In this document: positions 27,606 through 36,684 of the stretch, piece by piece
Position numbering within the stretch: the first letter of the stretch is position 1
Layout: each line of letters starts with the position of its first letter
From: Kaistia terrae
GTDB taxonomy: Bacteria; Pseudomonadota; Alphaproteobacteria; Rhizobiales; Kaistiaceae
Direction of reading: 5' to 3'
NCBI RefSeq assembly: GCF_026344005.1
Contig: NZ_JAPKNH010000003.1
Location: 548,916-612,915 of the forward strand
DNA length: 64,000 nt
Notes under the pieces: model-generated
Told to the model about the DNA's origin: nothing
Seen by the model: only the letters and a program-made list of their open reading frames with translations
Database searches by the model: none
Program-made: the position numbers and the translations under genes

Positions 27606-29621
27606 TCAGACGAACTCCATGATCACCGCGTCGACGGCAAGGCTGTCGCCCTGCTTGGCAGCGATCCGCTGAACCGTCAGGTCACGGTCGGCGCGCAAGA
27701 CGTTTTCCATCTTCATGGCTTCGACAATCGCCAGCGTCTCGCCGGCCTTGACCTCCTGCCCCTCCTCGACCGTCAGCGAAATGACGAGGCCGGGCATCGG
27801 GCAGAGCAGGAACTTCGACGTATCGGGCGGCAGCTTTTCCGGCATCAGGCTGTGCAGCGCGGCGATGCGCGGCGTCATCACCCGCGCGACGACATCGATG
27901 CCGCGATAGAGCAGCCGGTAACCGGAGAGCGCAGGGCGCACCTGCACGGAGAGCGGTTCATCATCGATCGCGCCCTCCCAGACGAGATCACCCGGCATCC
28001 AGTTCGAGAAGACGGTAACAGCTTCCTCTGCTCCCGGGAGGATGATCTCGACTTCCATCGGCAGCAGCGCGATTCCCGTAGGGCTTTCGAGCTCCACCGT
28101 CTTGCCGCCAATTGAGACGACCCACTTTTCACGCCAATTTCCGGCGTGCGGCGCCAGCCTGCCGGCCAGCCGATCGAGCCGATCCTTGCGCAGGATTTCC
28201 ATCGTCAATGCGACGACGGCGAGTTGCGACAGCGTCGAGCTATCCGCCGTAACTCCCTGAAATCCTTCCGGGAATTCTTCAGCGATAAACCCGGTCGACA
28301 GTCGACCCTCGCGCCAGCGCGGATGCGCCATCAGCGCCGAAAGGAACGGCACATTGTGCTGGATGCCCTCGACGACGAAATCGTCCAGCGCCACGCTCAT
28401 CGCTGCGATCGCCTCGGTACGTGTCCCCGCGTGGGTGCAGAGCTTCGCGATCATCGGGTCGTAGAACATCGAGATTTCCGAACCCTCGACAACGCCGGTG
28501 TCGTTGCGAATCGTGATGCCCTCGCGATGCGCCTCCATGGGCGGGCGATAGCGGGTCAGTCGGCCAATCGAGGGCAGGAAGTTGCGGTAAGGGTCCTCGG
28601 CATAGATCCGGCTCTCGATGGCCCACCCCGTCAGCTTGACGTCCTTCTGCGCGATGGCGAGACGCTCGCCTGATGCAACGCGGATCATCTGCTCGACCAG
28701 GTCGATACCGGTGACGAGTTCCGTCACCGGATGCTCCACCTGCAGGCGGGTGTTCATCTCGAGGAAGAAGAAGCTCTTGTCCTGTCCGGAAACGAACTCG
28801 ACCGTGCCGGCCGAATCATAGCCAACCGCCTTGGCAAGGGCGACAGCCTGCTCGCCCATAGCCTTGCGCGTCTTGGCATCGAGCAGCGGCGACGGCGCTT
28901 CCTCGATGACCTTCTGGTTGCGACGCTGGATCGAGCATTCGCGCTCGCCGAGATAGATGACGTTGCCATGCTTGTCGCCCAGCAGCTGGATCTCGATATG
29001 GCGCGGATTGACGATGAACTTCTCGATGAAGACGCGGTCGTCACCGAAGGATGACTTCGCCTCGGAGCGTGACAGGCGAAAGCCCTCGCGCGTCTCCGCA
29101 TCGGTATGGGCGACCCGCATGCCCTTGCCGCCACCGCCGGCCGAGGCCTTGATCATGACCGGGTAGCCGATCTGGCGGGCGATCTGGACCGCTTCGTCCT
29201 CGCTCTCGATGACGCCGAGATGGCCCGGCACGGTCGAGACATTGGCGGCGGCCGCCACTTTCTTCGAGGCGATCTTGTCGCCCATCGCCTCGATCGCCTT
29301 GGCGTTCGGGCCGATGAAGACGAGGTTGTTGGCGACCAGCGCCTCAGCAAAGGCCGCGCGCTCGGACAGGAAGCCATAGCCGGGATGGATCGCATCGGCG
29401 CCGGCCTGCTTGGCGGCGGCGATGATCTTGTCCATCAGCAAATAGGACTGCGCCGCTGGGGCCGGACCGATATGGATCGCTTCATCGGCCATCTCGACAT
29501 GCAGCGCATCACGGTCGGCGTCCGAGAACACCGCCACCGTCCCGATCCCCATCCGCCGCGCCGTCTTGATGATGCGGCAGGCAATCTCGCCGCGATTGGC
29601 GATCAGGATCTTGTCGAACAT
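27606..29621 (-). CDS. pccA: Acetyl/propionyl-CoA carboxylase alpha subunit (biotin carboxylase plus biotin carrier)
   Basis: A 671-residue protein combining biotin carboxylase (about 1-450) with a C-terminal biotin-carrier domain, biotinyl Lys637 in EAMKMEN. ATP-grasp motifs such as SAGGGGKGMRV and EMNTRLQVEHPVTE are visible. With the beta subunit encoded at 31586-33118 it should carboxylate propionyl-CoA to methylmalonyl-CoA. GAGGAG precedes ATG 29621. Unusually, three folate genes on the opposite strand separate it from pccB. Confidence 0.93.
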   Translation of the reverse strand: MFDKILIANRGEIACRIIKTARRMGIGTVAVFSDADRDALHVEMADEAIHIGPAPAAQSYLLMDKIIAAAKQAGADAIHPGYGFLSERAAFAEALVANNLVFIGPNAKAIEAMGDKIASKKVAAAANVSTVPGHLGVIESEDEAVQIARQIGYPVMIKASAGGGGKGMRVAHTDAETREGFRLSRSEAKSSFGDDRVFIEKFIVNPRHIEIQLLGDKHGNVIYLGERECSIQRRNQKVIEEAPSPLLDAKTRKAMGEQAVALAKAVGYDSAGTVEFVSGQDKSFFFLEMNTRLQVEHPVTELVTGIDLVEQMIRVASGERLAIAQKDVKLTGWAIESRIYAEDPYRNFLPSIGRLTRYRPPMEAHREGITIRNDTGVVEGSEISMFYDPMIAKLCTHAGTRTEAIAAMSVALDDFVVEGIQHNVPFLSALMAHPRWREGRLSTGFIAEEFPEGFQGVTADSSTLSQLAVVALTMEILRKDRLDRLAGRLAPHAGNWREKWVVSIGGKTVELESPTGIALLPMEVEIILPGAEEAVTVFSNWMPGDLVWEGAIDDEPLSVQVRPALSGYRLLYRGIDVVARVMTPRIAALHSLMPEKLPPDTSKFLLCPMPGLVISLTVEEGQEVKAGETLAIVEAMKMENVLRADRDLTVQRIAAKQGDSLAVDAVIMEFV

Positions 29622-29800
29622 GCGGGCTCCTCGGCGGAAATGGCCTTCCTGGACACAAGGTTTCTATTCTCTCTGCCCGGAGGCGGCAATCATGCCACGA
29701 CGGAAACCGGATGCGCCTCGGCTGTTCGCCCCTCGGCGGCGAGCAGCCCCATCGACGGCTCGTTGCGCACGCCTGTCTTTATCGTGTGCCCGACTATCCG

Positions 29801-29831
29801 TTGACAGGCCAACCGGTTTGGGTCCTGTAAC
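29801..29831 (+). promoter_or_regulatory. Possible promoter before folP (weak)
   Basis: TTGACA at 29801-29806 matches a -35 box. TGTAAC at 29826-29831 is a four-of-six match to a -10 box but the spacer is 19 bases. It is 55 bases upstream of folP in the pccA-folP divergent space. Confidence 0.3.
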
Positions 29832-29885
29832 AGCGTCGCGGCCTCGGGGCCGCTTGAATCGTCGAACACTTGCCGAGAGACGCTG

Positions 29886-30725
29886 ATGGCGCCTGCCGCC
29901 CCCATCGATATCGATCACCTCGACCGCCGGACCAGCGGACGGAGCCTGATCATGGGCATCCTCAACGTCACGCCGGACTCATTTTCCGACGGCGGCGACC
30001 ACAATGACGTCGAAACAGCAATAGCCCACGCCGAGCTATTGCTCGCCGAGGGCGCCGATATCATCGATATCGGCGGAGAATCGACCCGCCCCGGCGCCGC
30101 CGAGGTCGACGCCGAGACGGAAGCCGCACGCGTCATCCCGACGATCCGTGCGCTGGCAAGCCGCACCCGAGCGCTGATTTCCGTCGACACCTATAAGGCC
30201 TCCGTCGCCGATCAGGCGCTCACGGCCGGCGCCCATATCGTCAACGATGTCTGGGGCTTGCAGCGAGAACCGGAGATCGCCCGTGTGGCCGGCGCACATG
30301 GCGCAGCGGTTATCGCCAGCCATTGGGAGCGCGAGGCCTATTCGCCCACGACCATCCTCGACGCCATGAAGCGCTTCTTCGAGCGCTCCGTCGCGCTGGC
30401 GCGGCAGGCCGGCATTCCCGACCATCGCATCGTGCTCGATCCAGGCATCGGCTTCGGCAAGGGCATGGCTGAGAACCTGCTGATTCTCGACCGCATCGAC
30501 GAGATCGTCGCGCTCGGCTTCCCCGTTTTGCTCGGCGTTTCTCGAAAACGCTTCATCGGCGAGATCACCGGCAGGGAGCCCAAGCAAAGGCTCGCCGGAA
30601 CGCTCGCCACCAACGTCCTGGCTGCTGCCAAGGGCGTCTCCTCTTTCCGCGTCCATGACGTCGCCGCTCATCGCGACGCCCTCGCCGTCACGGACGCCAT
30701 CCTCTCGAGCCGCGAACGAACATGA
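29886..30725 (+). CDS. folP: Dihydropteroate synthase
   Basis: A 279-residue DHPS joining 4-aminobenzoate to dihydropterin pyrophosphate in folate synthesis. Motifs are MGILNVTPDSFSDGG (about 23-37), IDIGGESTRPGA (about 60-71), the NDVWGL segment and LDPGIGFGK. The length is usual. Its stop overlaps the folB start by four bases (ATGA), so folP-folB-folK is one translationally coupled operon. Confidence 0.97.
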   Translation: MAPAAPIDIDHLDRRTSGRSLIMGILNVTPDSFSDGGDHNDVETAIAHAELLLAEGADIIDIGGESTRPGAAEVDAETEAARVIPTIRALASRTRALISVDTYKASVADQALTAGAHIVNDVWGLQREPEIARVAGAHGAAVIASHWEREAYSPTTILDAMKRFFERSVALARQAGIPDHRIVLDPGIGFGKGMAENLLILDRIDEIVALGFPVLLGVSRKRFIGEITGREPKQRLAGTLATNVLAAAKGVSSFRVHDVAAHRDALAVTDAILSSRERT

Positions 30726-31093
30726 CTGACCGCATTCTCCTCAGCGACCTGCGCTTCTTCGGCTTCCACGGCGTGCTGCCGGAAGAGGCCGTGCTCGGCC
30801 AGCGTTTCCGCGTCGACATCACCTGCGAACTGGACCTCGCCGAAGCCGGCCGCAATGACGACCTGACCAAGACCGTGCACTATGGCGAACTCGCCATGCT
30901 GGTCGAGAAGATCGGCACGACACATCGCTATAAGCTGATCGAAGCGCTCGCCGAGACAATCGCCGCCACGATCTTCGAGACCTATCCGCCGATCGAGCGC
31001 CTCACCGTGCGCATCACCAAGCCGGAAGCACCCGTGCAGCTCGCGACCAGTGTTATTGCCATTGAAATCGAGCGGAGCCGCACCCGTGATTGA
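30722..31093 (+). CDS. folB: Dihydroneopterin aldolase
   Basis: A 123-residue FolB converting dihydroneopterin to 6-hydroxymethyl-dihydropterin. Family marks are ILLSDLRFFGFHGVLPEE at the start, the TVHYGEL segment and KLIEALAETIA. Overlaps folP by four bases and folK by eight, the normal folate gene order in Hyphomicrobiales. Confidence 0.96.
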   Translation: MTDRILLSDLRFFGFHGVLPEEAVLGQRFRVDITCELDLAEAGRNDDLTKTVHYGELAMLVEKIGTTHRYKLIEALAETIAATIFETYPPIERLTVRITKPEAPVQLATSVIAIEIERSRTRD

Positions 31094-31574
31094 TGCCTAT
31101 CTCGGCCTCGGCAGCAATCTCGGTGATCGCGAAGCCATGCTCCGTGCCGCCATCGCCGCGCTCGACGCGACGCCAGGCGTCCGCGTCACAGCCATCTCAT
31201 CGCTCTATGAAACGCCGCCCTGGGGTCCCGTCCCGCAGGGACCGTATCTGAACGCCTGTGTCGGCATCGCCACCAGCCTGTCGGCGCGCAAGGTGCTGGA
31301 ACTCAGCCTCGCGATCGAGCGTGATCACGGCCGCGAGCGCGCCATACGCTGGGGACCGCGCACGCTCGATATCGACGTGCTGCTCTATGGCGATGAAGCC
31401 ATCGACGAGGAAGGCCTGATCGTACCGCATCCGCGCATGGCGGAGCGCGCCTTCGTGCTGGTCCCGCTGGCCGAAATTGCGCCCGAGTTGATGATCGAAG
31501 GCAAAACGATTGCGGCCATGCTGAACGGCGTGGAGACTGCCGAAATCCGCAAGGTCGGCAATCTCGCTGTTTAG
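31086..31574 (+). CDS. folK: 2-amino-4-hydroxy-6-hydroxymethyldihydropteridine diphosphokinase
   Basis: A 162-residue HPPK that pyrophosphorylates 6-hydroxymethyl-dihydropterin. The pterin and ATP sites are visible in LGLGSNLGDRE, YETPPWG and RTLDIDVLLYG, then VPHPRMAERAFVL. The start is GTG 31086 with GGAG about eight bases upstream, inside the folB end; family sequence begins there. Confidence 0.96.
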   Translation: MIDAYLGLGSNLGDREAMLRAAIAALDATPGVRVTAISSLYETPPWGPVPQGPYLNACVGIATSLSARKVLELSLAIERDHGRERAIRWGPRTLDIDVLLYGDEAIDEEGLIVPHPRMAERAFVLVPLAEIAPELMIEGKTIAAMLNGVETAEIRKVGNLAV

Positions 31575-31585
31575 CCTCGCCGCCC

Positions 31586-33118
31586 CTAGAGCGGGATGTT
31601 GTCGTGCTTCTTCCAGGGGTTCTCCAGCGACTTGTTGCGCAGGAGCCTCAGGCCGCGAGCGATGCGGCGGCGGGTCGAGTGCGGCATGATCACTTCGTCG
31701 ATATAGCCGCGCTCGGCTGCGACGAAGGGCGACAGGAACCGGTCCTCATATTCCTTGGTCCGAGCCGCCAAACCTTCGGCGTCGCCATTCTGGGCGCGGA
31801 AGATGATTTCGACCGCTCCCTTGGCGCCCATCACGGCGATCTGCGCCGATGGCCAGGCATAGTTCAGATCGCCGCGCAGGTGTTTTGACGCCATGACGTC
31901 GTACGCGCCGCCATAGGCCTTGCGCGTGATGATCGTGATCTTGGGCACCGTCGCTTCGCCATAGGCGAAAAGCAGCTTCGCGCCGTGCTTGATCAGGCCG
32001 CCATATTCCTGCGCCGTTCCCGGAAGGAAGCCCGGCACGTCGACAAAGGTGACGATCGGGATGGAGAAGGCGTCGCAGAACCGTACGAAACGCGCCGCTT
32101 TTCGCGAGGCGTCGCTGTCGAGCACGCCGGCCAGCACCATCGGCTGGTTGGCGACAAAACCCACCGTACGGCCCTCGATACGACCGAAACCGGTGACGAT
32201 GTTCTTGGCGAACGCCGCCTGGATCTCGAAGAAATCACCCTCATCGACCGTCTTGAGGATCAGTTCCTTGATGTCATAGGGCTTGTTGGCGTTGTCGGGC
32301 ACAAGCGTATCAAGCGACATCTCGATCCGGTCGGCCGTATCGAAACTGTCGATCTCCGGGATCTCCGCCCGATTGTTGAGCGGCAGCAGATCGATGAGAC
32401 GACGCATCTCCAGCAGCGTCTCGACATCATTGTCATAGGCGCCGTCGGCGATCGAAGAGCGGGTCGTATGGATGCTGGCGCCGCCAAGCTCTTCCGCCGT
32501 CACCGTCTCGTTGGTGACAGTTTTCACCACATCCGGCCCGGTGACGAACATGTAGCTCGAATCCCGGACCATGAAGATGAAGTCGGTCATGGCGGGTGAA
32601 TAGACGTCGCCGCCGGCGCAGGGACCCATGATGACGGAGATCTGCGGGATAACGCCGGAGGCCAGCACGTTGCGCTGGAACACCTCGCCATAGCCGCCAA
32701 GCGCTGCGACACCTTCCTGGATGCGCGCGCCGCCGGCGTCGAACAGGCCGATGATCGGCGCGCGGTTCTTCAGCGCCATGTCCTGGATTTTCATGATCTT
32801 GCCGGCATGCGCTTCCGAGAGCGAGCCGCCGAAGACGGTAAAATCCTTGGCGAAGACGAAGACGGTGCGCCCGTTGATCGTTCCCCAGCCAGTGACGACG
32901 CCGTCGCCGGGGATCTTCGTCTTCTCCATGCCGAAATCGGTGCCCCGATGTTCGACATACATGTCGAATTCTTCGAAGGACCCTTCGTCCAGAAGCACCT
33001 CGAGACGCTCGCGTGCCGTCAGCTTGGCCTTGGCGTGTTGCGCCGCGATGCGCTTCTCGCCGCCGCCGAGCCGGGCTTCGGCGCGGCGCTTCTCGAGTTC
33101 AGCCAGGACGTGCTTCAA
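31586..33118 (-). CDS. pccB: Propionyl-CoA carboxylase beta (carboxyltransferase) subunit
   Basis: A 510-residue carboxyltransferase of the PccB family transferring carboxyl from biotin to acyl-CoA. The oxyanion-hole repeats are visible in [14 protein letters not shown] and in [25 protein letters not shown] is also diagnostic. The start is TTG 33118-33116, read as [11 protein letters not shown], with GGAGAC five to six bases upstream. It follows the ATP12-like gene by nine bases, so it is probably the distal gene of a crcB-rluC-atp12-pccB run. Confidence 0.95.
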   Translation of the reverse strand: MKHVLAELEKRRAEARLGGGEKRIAAQHAKAKLTARERLEVLLDEGSFEEFDMYVEHRGTDFGMEKTKIPGDGVVTGWGTINGRTVFVFAKDFTVFGGSLSEAHAGKIMKIQDMALKNRAPIIGLFDAGGARIQEGVAALGGYGEVFQRNVLASGVIPQISVIMGPCAGGDVYSPAMTDFIFMVRDSSYMFVTGPDVVKTVTNETVTAEELGGASIHTTRSSIADGAYDNDVETLLEMRRLIDLLPLNNRAEIPEIDSFDTADRIEMSLDTLVPDNANKPYDIKELILKTVDEGDFFEIQAAFAKNIVTGFGRIEGRTVGFVANQPMVLAGVLDSDASRKAARFVRFCDAFSIPIVTFVDVPGFLPGTAQEYGGLIKHGAKLLFAYGEATVPKITIITRKAYGGAYDVMASKHLRGDLNYAWPSAQIAVMGAKGAVEIIFRAQNGDAEGLAARTKEYEDRFLSPFVAAERGYIDEVIMPHSTRRRIARGLRLLRNKSLENPWKKHDNIPL

Positions 33119-33127
33119 GGGTGTCTC

Positions 33128-33859
33128 CTATCCCCGTGCGGCCACAACCAGCGCCGCGGCCTGCATTTCATTCCAGCGTCCGGCCCTGCGGGCGCGGGCT
33201 TCTTCATCCTCGCCCCACAGGCTGATCTGATAGTCCTCGTCGACATGCGCCGCCGCCCAGGCCTCCTCGGCCGATAGGTGGCGATGCAGCACGGCTACGG
33301 CGAGAATGGCCGAGCCGGTCAGCGTCGTGATCGTATTGAGGGCTGCGAGCCGCAGGATATCGAGATCGCCAAGGGCGACATCGACGGCCTCGATCGTCTC
33401 GGGGAATTGTTCGACATGAACGATGCCTTCGGCCAGCAGGAAGCGAGCCTGAAAGCGCTCATGCATCCAGGCGATCAATGGCGACCAGGATTCGTCCTGC
33501 AGAGCGACCAAATTGGCCGGGCCGGCCGAGCGATAGCAAAGCATGTCGGAGCCGGCATAGCGGAGGATTTCGGCGCGCGTCTCCGCCGGCTCGCGGGAGA
33601 CGCCGTCGATCGCCGAATTGACCAGGCGCGTCAGCGGCATCGAGCCGGGAACGATAACATCCTTCTGGCCGGCCCATTCCGACGCGATCGCCGCGGCGAT
33701 CGACTCGTCCGGCACCACAAGCACCGTCTTGGCCGGCGTCCGCAGCGCGCGACCGTCGAGATGAACGGCATAGCCGCCTTCGACGGCGGCGGTCGCCACC
33801 TTTTCGTAGAAGCGCTTCAACTGCTTCGGGGCGTCGAGTTTCTCGGGAGTTGTCGTCAT
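33128..33859 (-). CDS. ATP12 family F1-ATPase assembly chaperone
   Basis: A 243-residue protein related to mitochondrial Atp12, which binds unassembled F1 alpha subunits. Family features are KRFYEKVATA, VHLDGRALRTPAK, a region around ASEWAGQ, and the late SLWGEDEEARARRAGRW. The family is typical of alphaproteobacteria. It is soluble and cytoplasmic. A strong hairpin lies between it and rluC. Confidence 0.92.
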   Translation of the reverse strand: MTTTPEKLDAPKQLKRFYEKVATAAVEGGYAVHLDGRALRTPAKTVLVVPDESIAAAIASEWAGQKDVIVPGSMPLTRLVNSAIDGVSREPAETRAEILRYAGSDMLCYRSAGPANLVALQDESWSPLIAWMHERFQARFLLAEGIVHVEQFPETIEAVDVALGDLDILRLAALNTITTLTGSAILAVAVLHRHLSAEEAWAAAHVDEDYQISLWGEDEEARARRAGRWNEMQAAALVVAARG

Positions 33860-33918
33860 ATCCGTCTTCTGATCGTGCCGGCTGCCGCCGTCGCCTCAAC
33901 CGGTCTTGTCACGACACA

Positions 33919-33948
33919 GCGCCTTCGGCTCGAAGCGAGCCAAGGCGC
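33919..33948 (-). other. Intercistronic hairpin between rluC and the ATP12-family gene
   Basis: A 13-bp stem with one bulged base (GCGCCTT plus GGCTCG pairing to CGAGCC plus AAGGCGC) and a three-base loop. There is no T-run. It may be an mRNA-processing or stability element, or a weak terminator. Confidence 0.45.
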
Positions 33949-33964
33949 GGCGCCAGAGACAATC

Positions 33965-34969
33965 TCATTCGTCGTCGTCATTGCCGGAATCGCCGAGGTC
34001 CTTGTCGAACCCGAGCAGGTTCCAGCTCTGCACCATGTGCGGCGGCAACGGCGCGGTGACATCGAGCGTTCCGCTACCCGAGGGATGCGGGATGATGATG
34101 CGGCGCGCGTGCAGGTGCAGCTTGTTCTGGATGCCGCCCGGGAAATCCCAGTTGATATCGGCTTCGAAATACTTCGGATCGCCGATGATCGGATGGCCGA
34201 TATGGGCGGCATGGGCACGCAACTGATGGGTACGGCCGGTAACCGGACGCATGGTCAGCCAGGACAGGTTCTGTCCGGCATTGTCGACGACCGAGAACAG
34301 CGTCACGGCGTGGCTGGCGTCGTTCTCGCCATGGCGTGCGATCTTCATCTTGTCACCGGCCGGGCCGCCATCACGGGCGAGCCAGGTCGAGATACGGCCC
34401 TGCATCGGGCGCGGAATGCCCTTCACCAGCGCCCAATAGATTTTCTTGGTAGCGCGAGCGCGAAAACTTGCGGCGAGCTTGGAAGCGGCAAGGCGCGTCT
34501 TGGCGACGACCAGGACGCCCGTCGTCTCGCGATCAAGACGGTGCACGAGGCGCGGCTTCTGGTCCTTGAGATCGCGAAGCGCTTCCAGCATTCCGTCGAC
34601 GTGAGTCGTCAGGCCGGAACCGCCCTGAACGGCCAGGCCCTGCGGCTTGTTGAAGACGTAGACGTGATCGTCCTCATACAGGCACATCGCCATCAGCGCA
34701 TCGGCGGCGCTACCGCGCGCACCGAGCGGGCGGGCGACATGCGGGCTGCCGCCATCGGAATCGACACCGAGCGGCGGAATGCGAACCACCTGGCCCGCAT
34801 TGACGCGATCATTGGTCTTGGCGCGACCGCCATCGACGCGCACCTGACCCGAACGAAGCAGCTTCTGGAGATGCCCGAAAGACAGGCCGGGAAAGTGTAC
34901 CTTGAACCAGCGATCGAGGCGCATGTCGGCCTCGTCAGGTCCTACAGTCTTGGAGACGACGGTCGCCAT
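33965..34969 (-). CDS. rluC: Ribosomal large subunit pseudouridine synthase, RluC/RluD type
   Basis: A 334-residue pseudouridine synthase with an N-terminal S4 RNA-binding domain (about 14-70) and a catalytic domain carrying HRLDRETTG, with Asp146 as nucleophile. The GRTHQLRAHAAHIGHPI block is also present. The RluA-family layout indicates modification of 23S rRNA uridines; RluC or RluD cannot be separated with certainty by eye. It follows crcB by 32 bases on the same strand. Confidence 0.9.
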   Translation of the reverse strand: MATVVSKTVGPDEADMRLDRWFKVHFPGLSFGHLQKLLRSGQVRVDGGRAKTNDRVNAGQVVRIPPLGVDSDGGSPHVARPLGARGSAADALMAMCLYEDDHVYVFNKPQGLAVQGGSGLTTHVDGMLEALRDLKDQKPRLVHRLDRETTGVLVVAKTRLAASKLAASFRARATKKIYWALVKGIPRPMQGRISTWLARDGGPAGDKMKIARHGENDASHAVTLFSVVDNAGQNLSWLTMRPVTGRTHQLRAHAAHIGHPIIGDPKYFEADINWDFPGGIQNKLHLHARRIIIPHPSGSGTLDVTAPLPPHMVQSWNLLGFDKDLGDSGNDDDE

Positions 34970-35001
34970 GAGAAAAGTCCTTCTATTGAAGGCGCCTCAT
35001 A

Positions 35002-35388
35002 TCACCCGGCGAGCGTCCTGACGAGCAAAAGCCCGGCGAAGAGCGCGAGAACCGACACGATCAGCGACGCCAACGCATAAATAGTCGCGCTGCCCGTGTC
35101 GCCACGCTCCAGCAGCACAGCGACATCGAGCGAAAAAGTCGAGAAAGTCGTGAAGCCGCCGAGAACGCCTGTCGTGAGAAAGAGGCGCGCGTGCTGCGTC
35201 CAGTTGACGCCATCGCGAAACGCAAAATAGCCGGCGAGCAGCCCCATCACGAGCGAGCCGACGACGTTGACGGTGAGCGTCCCCCAGGGGAAATTCGTAC
35301 CGAAGAACCGCGCCGACGTGACGTTGACGCCATGCCGCAGCACGCCGCCAAGGCCCGCGCCGACGAAAACCAGAAATGCCGGAAACAT
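35002..35388 (-). CDS. crcB: Fluoride efflux transporter CrcB/Fluc
   Basis: A 128-residue protein with four membrane segments. Family marks are GAGLGGVLRHGVN, the WGTLTVNVVGSLVMG block and GGFTTFSTFSLD, which line the fluoride pathway in Fluc channels. It works as a dual-topology dimer exporting fluoride from the cytoplasm. GGAGGG lies right before ATG 35388. About 100 bases upstream is a probable fluoride riboswitch, which supports the function and suggests induction by fluoride. Confidence 0.96.
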   Translation of the reverse strand: MFPAFLVFVGAGLGGVLRHGVNVTSARFFGTNFPWGTLTVNVVGSLVMGLLAGYFAFRDGVNWTQHARLFLTTGVLGGFTTFSTFSLDVAVLLERGDTGSATIYALASLIVSVLALFAGLLLVRTLAG

Positions 35389-35487
35389 GGATTTCCCTCC
35401 GGGCCAGCGGCCCACGCAATCGAGGTCCAGCGGAACAACGGCACGGCAGGAAGCTGGACGGACTCCCACCATGCGCCCGAAGGCAAT

Positions 35488-35550
35488 GGCAGGGGTCATC
35501 AGCCGAATGCGGCGGTTCAGATCCGATGGACCTTGGGAGACTCCATTCCC
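35488..35550 (-). ncRNA. Probable fluoride riboswitch (crcB motif) with an inserted hairpin
   Basis: On the minus strand, GGGA-AUGGAGUC-UCCC forms stem P1 with an AUGG loop. AACC follows, then GCCG-CAUU-CGGC forms a second stem and is followed directly by UGAUG and ACCCCUGCC. This order matches the crcB motif aptamer, in which the AUGG loop pairs with the segment after UGAUG. Here GGAGUC would face GACCCC with one A-C mismatch. Between P1 and AACC sits an extra hairpin, GGUCC-AUC-GGAUC. The aptamer lies about 100 bases before crcB. Confidence 0.75.
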
Positions 35551-35617
35551 GTCGCGTAAAATATTCCCGCAGCCGCCGGATTGCAAACGAGCCGGCAGCC
35601 TCGGAGAGCGCTAAGCC

Positions 35618-36511
35618 TCAGGCATCGCTGAACGCGGCGCCGACCAGGCGGCCGACTTCGGCATGGACGGCGTTGCGGGCCGCGACAGGCTCCTTGCACT
35701 CCGTCAGATAGACGGCGACGAGCAGTGGCTTGCGGCGGGGTGGCCAGAGAATGGCAACGTCGTTGGTCGAACCATTATCGCCCATGCCAGTCTTGTCGCC
35801 GACCTGCCAGTCCGCCGGCAGTCCCTTCCGGATCTTTTCGGCGCCGGTGGTGTTGCCGATCATCCAGTCGTTGAGTTGATGGCGCGACGCCGCCGAAAGC
35901 GCGTTGCCGACCAACAACTTCTCCATGCTTCCCACCATGGCGATTGGCGTCGTGGAGTCCCGCGGATCGCCGGGAATGGAGGTGTTGAGGGTCGGCTCAT
36001 TGCGATCCAACCGGGTGGTGCTGTCGCCTAGCGAGGCCATGTAGCGGGTCAACCCGTCCGGCCCGCCAATTGTCGATAGCAGCAGATTGGCCGCGACATT
36101 ATCGCTGTACTGGATCGTACCGGCGCAGAGCACGCCAACGCTCGCATGACCTTCGTCCAGGTACTTTTCAACGATCGGCGCGTGCGGAATGAGATCCGCC
36201 GGCGTGAACGAGATCAGGCGATCCAGTTGCTCTGTCCCGGCATCGACGCGAGCGAGAACGGCTGCGGCGAGCAGCATTTTGAACGTGCTGCAAAGAGGGA
36301 AACGTTCATCGCCGCGATAAGAGGCTACCGCACCGTTTGCCGTGTCGAGGACGGAGACGCCGAGGCGTCCTTTGCTGCGCGTTTCCAGAGCGGCGAACTG
36401 CTTCGCGAGCGCGTTCGGGTCGGATTCGGCGAAGGCGCCGGCCGAAAAACCAGTCATCACCAGCGCTGCCGAACCAATCATCGCCGCGCGGCGTGTCATC
36501 AAAACCGTCAT
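35618..36511 (-). CDS. Class A beta-lactamase
   Basis: A 297-residue serine beta-lactamase. An N-terminal export signal (to about residue 29) contains TRRAAMIG, which could direct Tat export. Active-site motifs are STFK (Ser75, Lys78), SDN (136-138), EPTLN (Glu172, Asn176) and KTG (240-242). All class A catalytic residues are kept, so an active periplasmic penicillinase is expected. The resistance spectrum cannot be predicted. ATG 36511 has GGGAAG before it; an upstream GTG at 36535 is less likely. Confidence 0.94.
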   Translation of the reverse strand: MTVLMTRRAAMIGSAALVMTGFSAGAFAESDPNALAKQFAALETRSKGRLGVSVLDTANGAVASYRGDERFPLCSTFKMLLAAAVLARVDAGTEQLDRLISFTPADLIPHAPIVEKYLDEGHASVGVLCAGTIQYSDNVAANLLLSTIGGPDGLTRYMASLGDSTTRLDRNEPTLNTSIPGDPRDSTTPIAMVGSMEKLLVGNALSAASRHQLNDWMIGNTTGAEKIRKGLPADWQVGDKTGMGDNGSTNDVAILWPPRRKPLLVAVYLTECKEPVAARNAVHAEVGRLVGAAFSDA

Positions 36512-36640
36512 TGCCTGCTTCCCGTATGCCTCCACGGAGGCAATAGCGGGACAAACGGGCTCACTTTATGGCGACGGAGATGATTGTGCCCCGCAACCTG
36601 CACACACGACGCTTGCCGGGGCGCTGCTGCGGGATGAAGA

Positions 36641-36675
36641 CGCGGCCCGGCTGTCGCAACGACAGTCGGGCCGCG
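36641..36675 (-). terminator. Strong hairpin after the 46-residue gene
   Basis: A 16-bp stem with one mismatched or wobble position (36641-36656 with 36660-36675) and a three-base loop. It lies ten bases past the small gene's stop and before the beta-lactamase start. The downstream tail on the minus strand is only mildly T-rich (TCTTCAT), so it may be a terminator or a transcript-protecting structure. Confidence 0.6.
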
Positions 36676-36684
36676 TAATTATGA

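Noticed and set aside
33278..35080. A 600-codon plus-strand open frame over the ATP12-like gene and rluC
   Set aside because: It spans two conserved genes and their spacer on the other strand and has no family signature.
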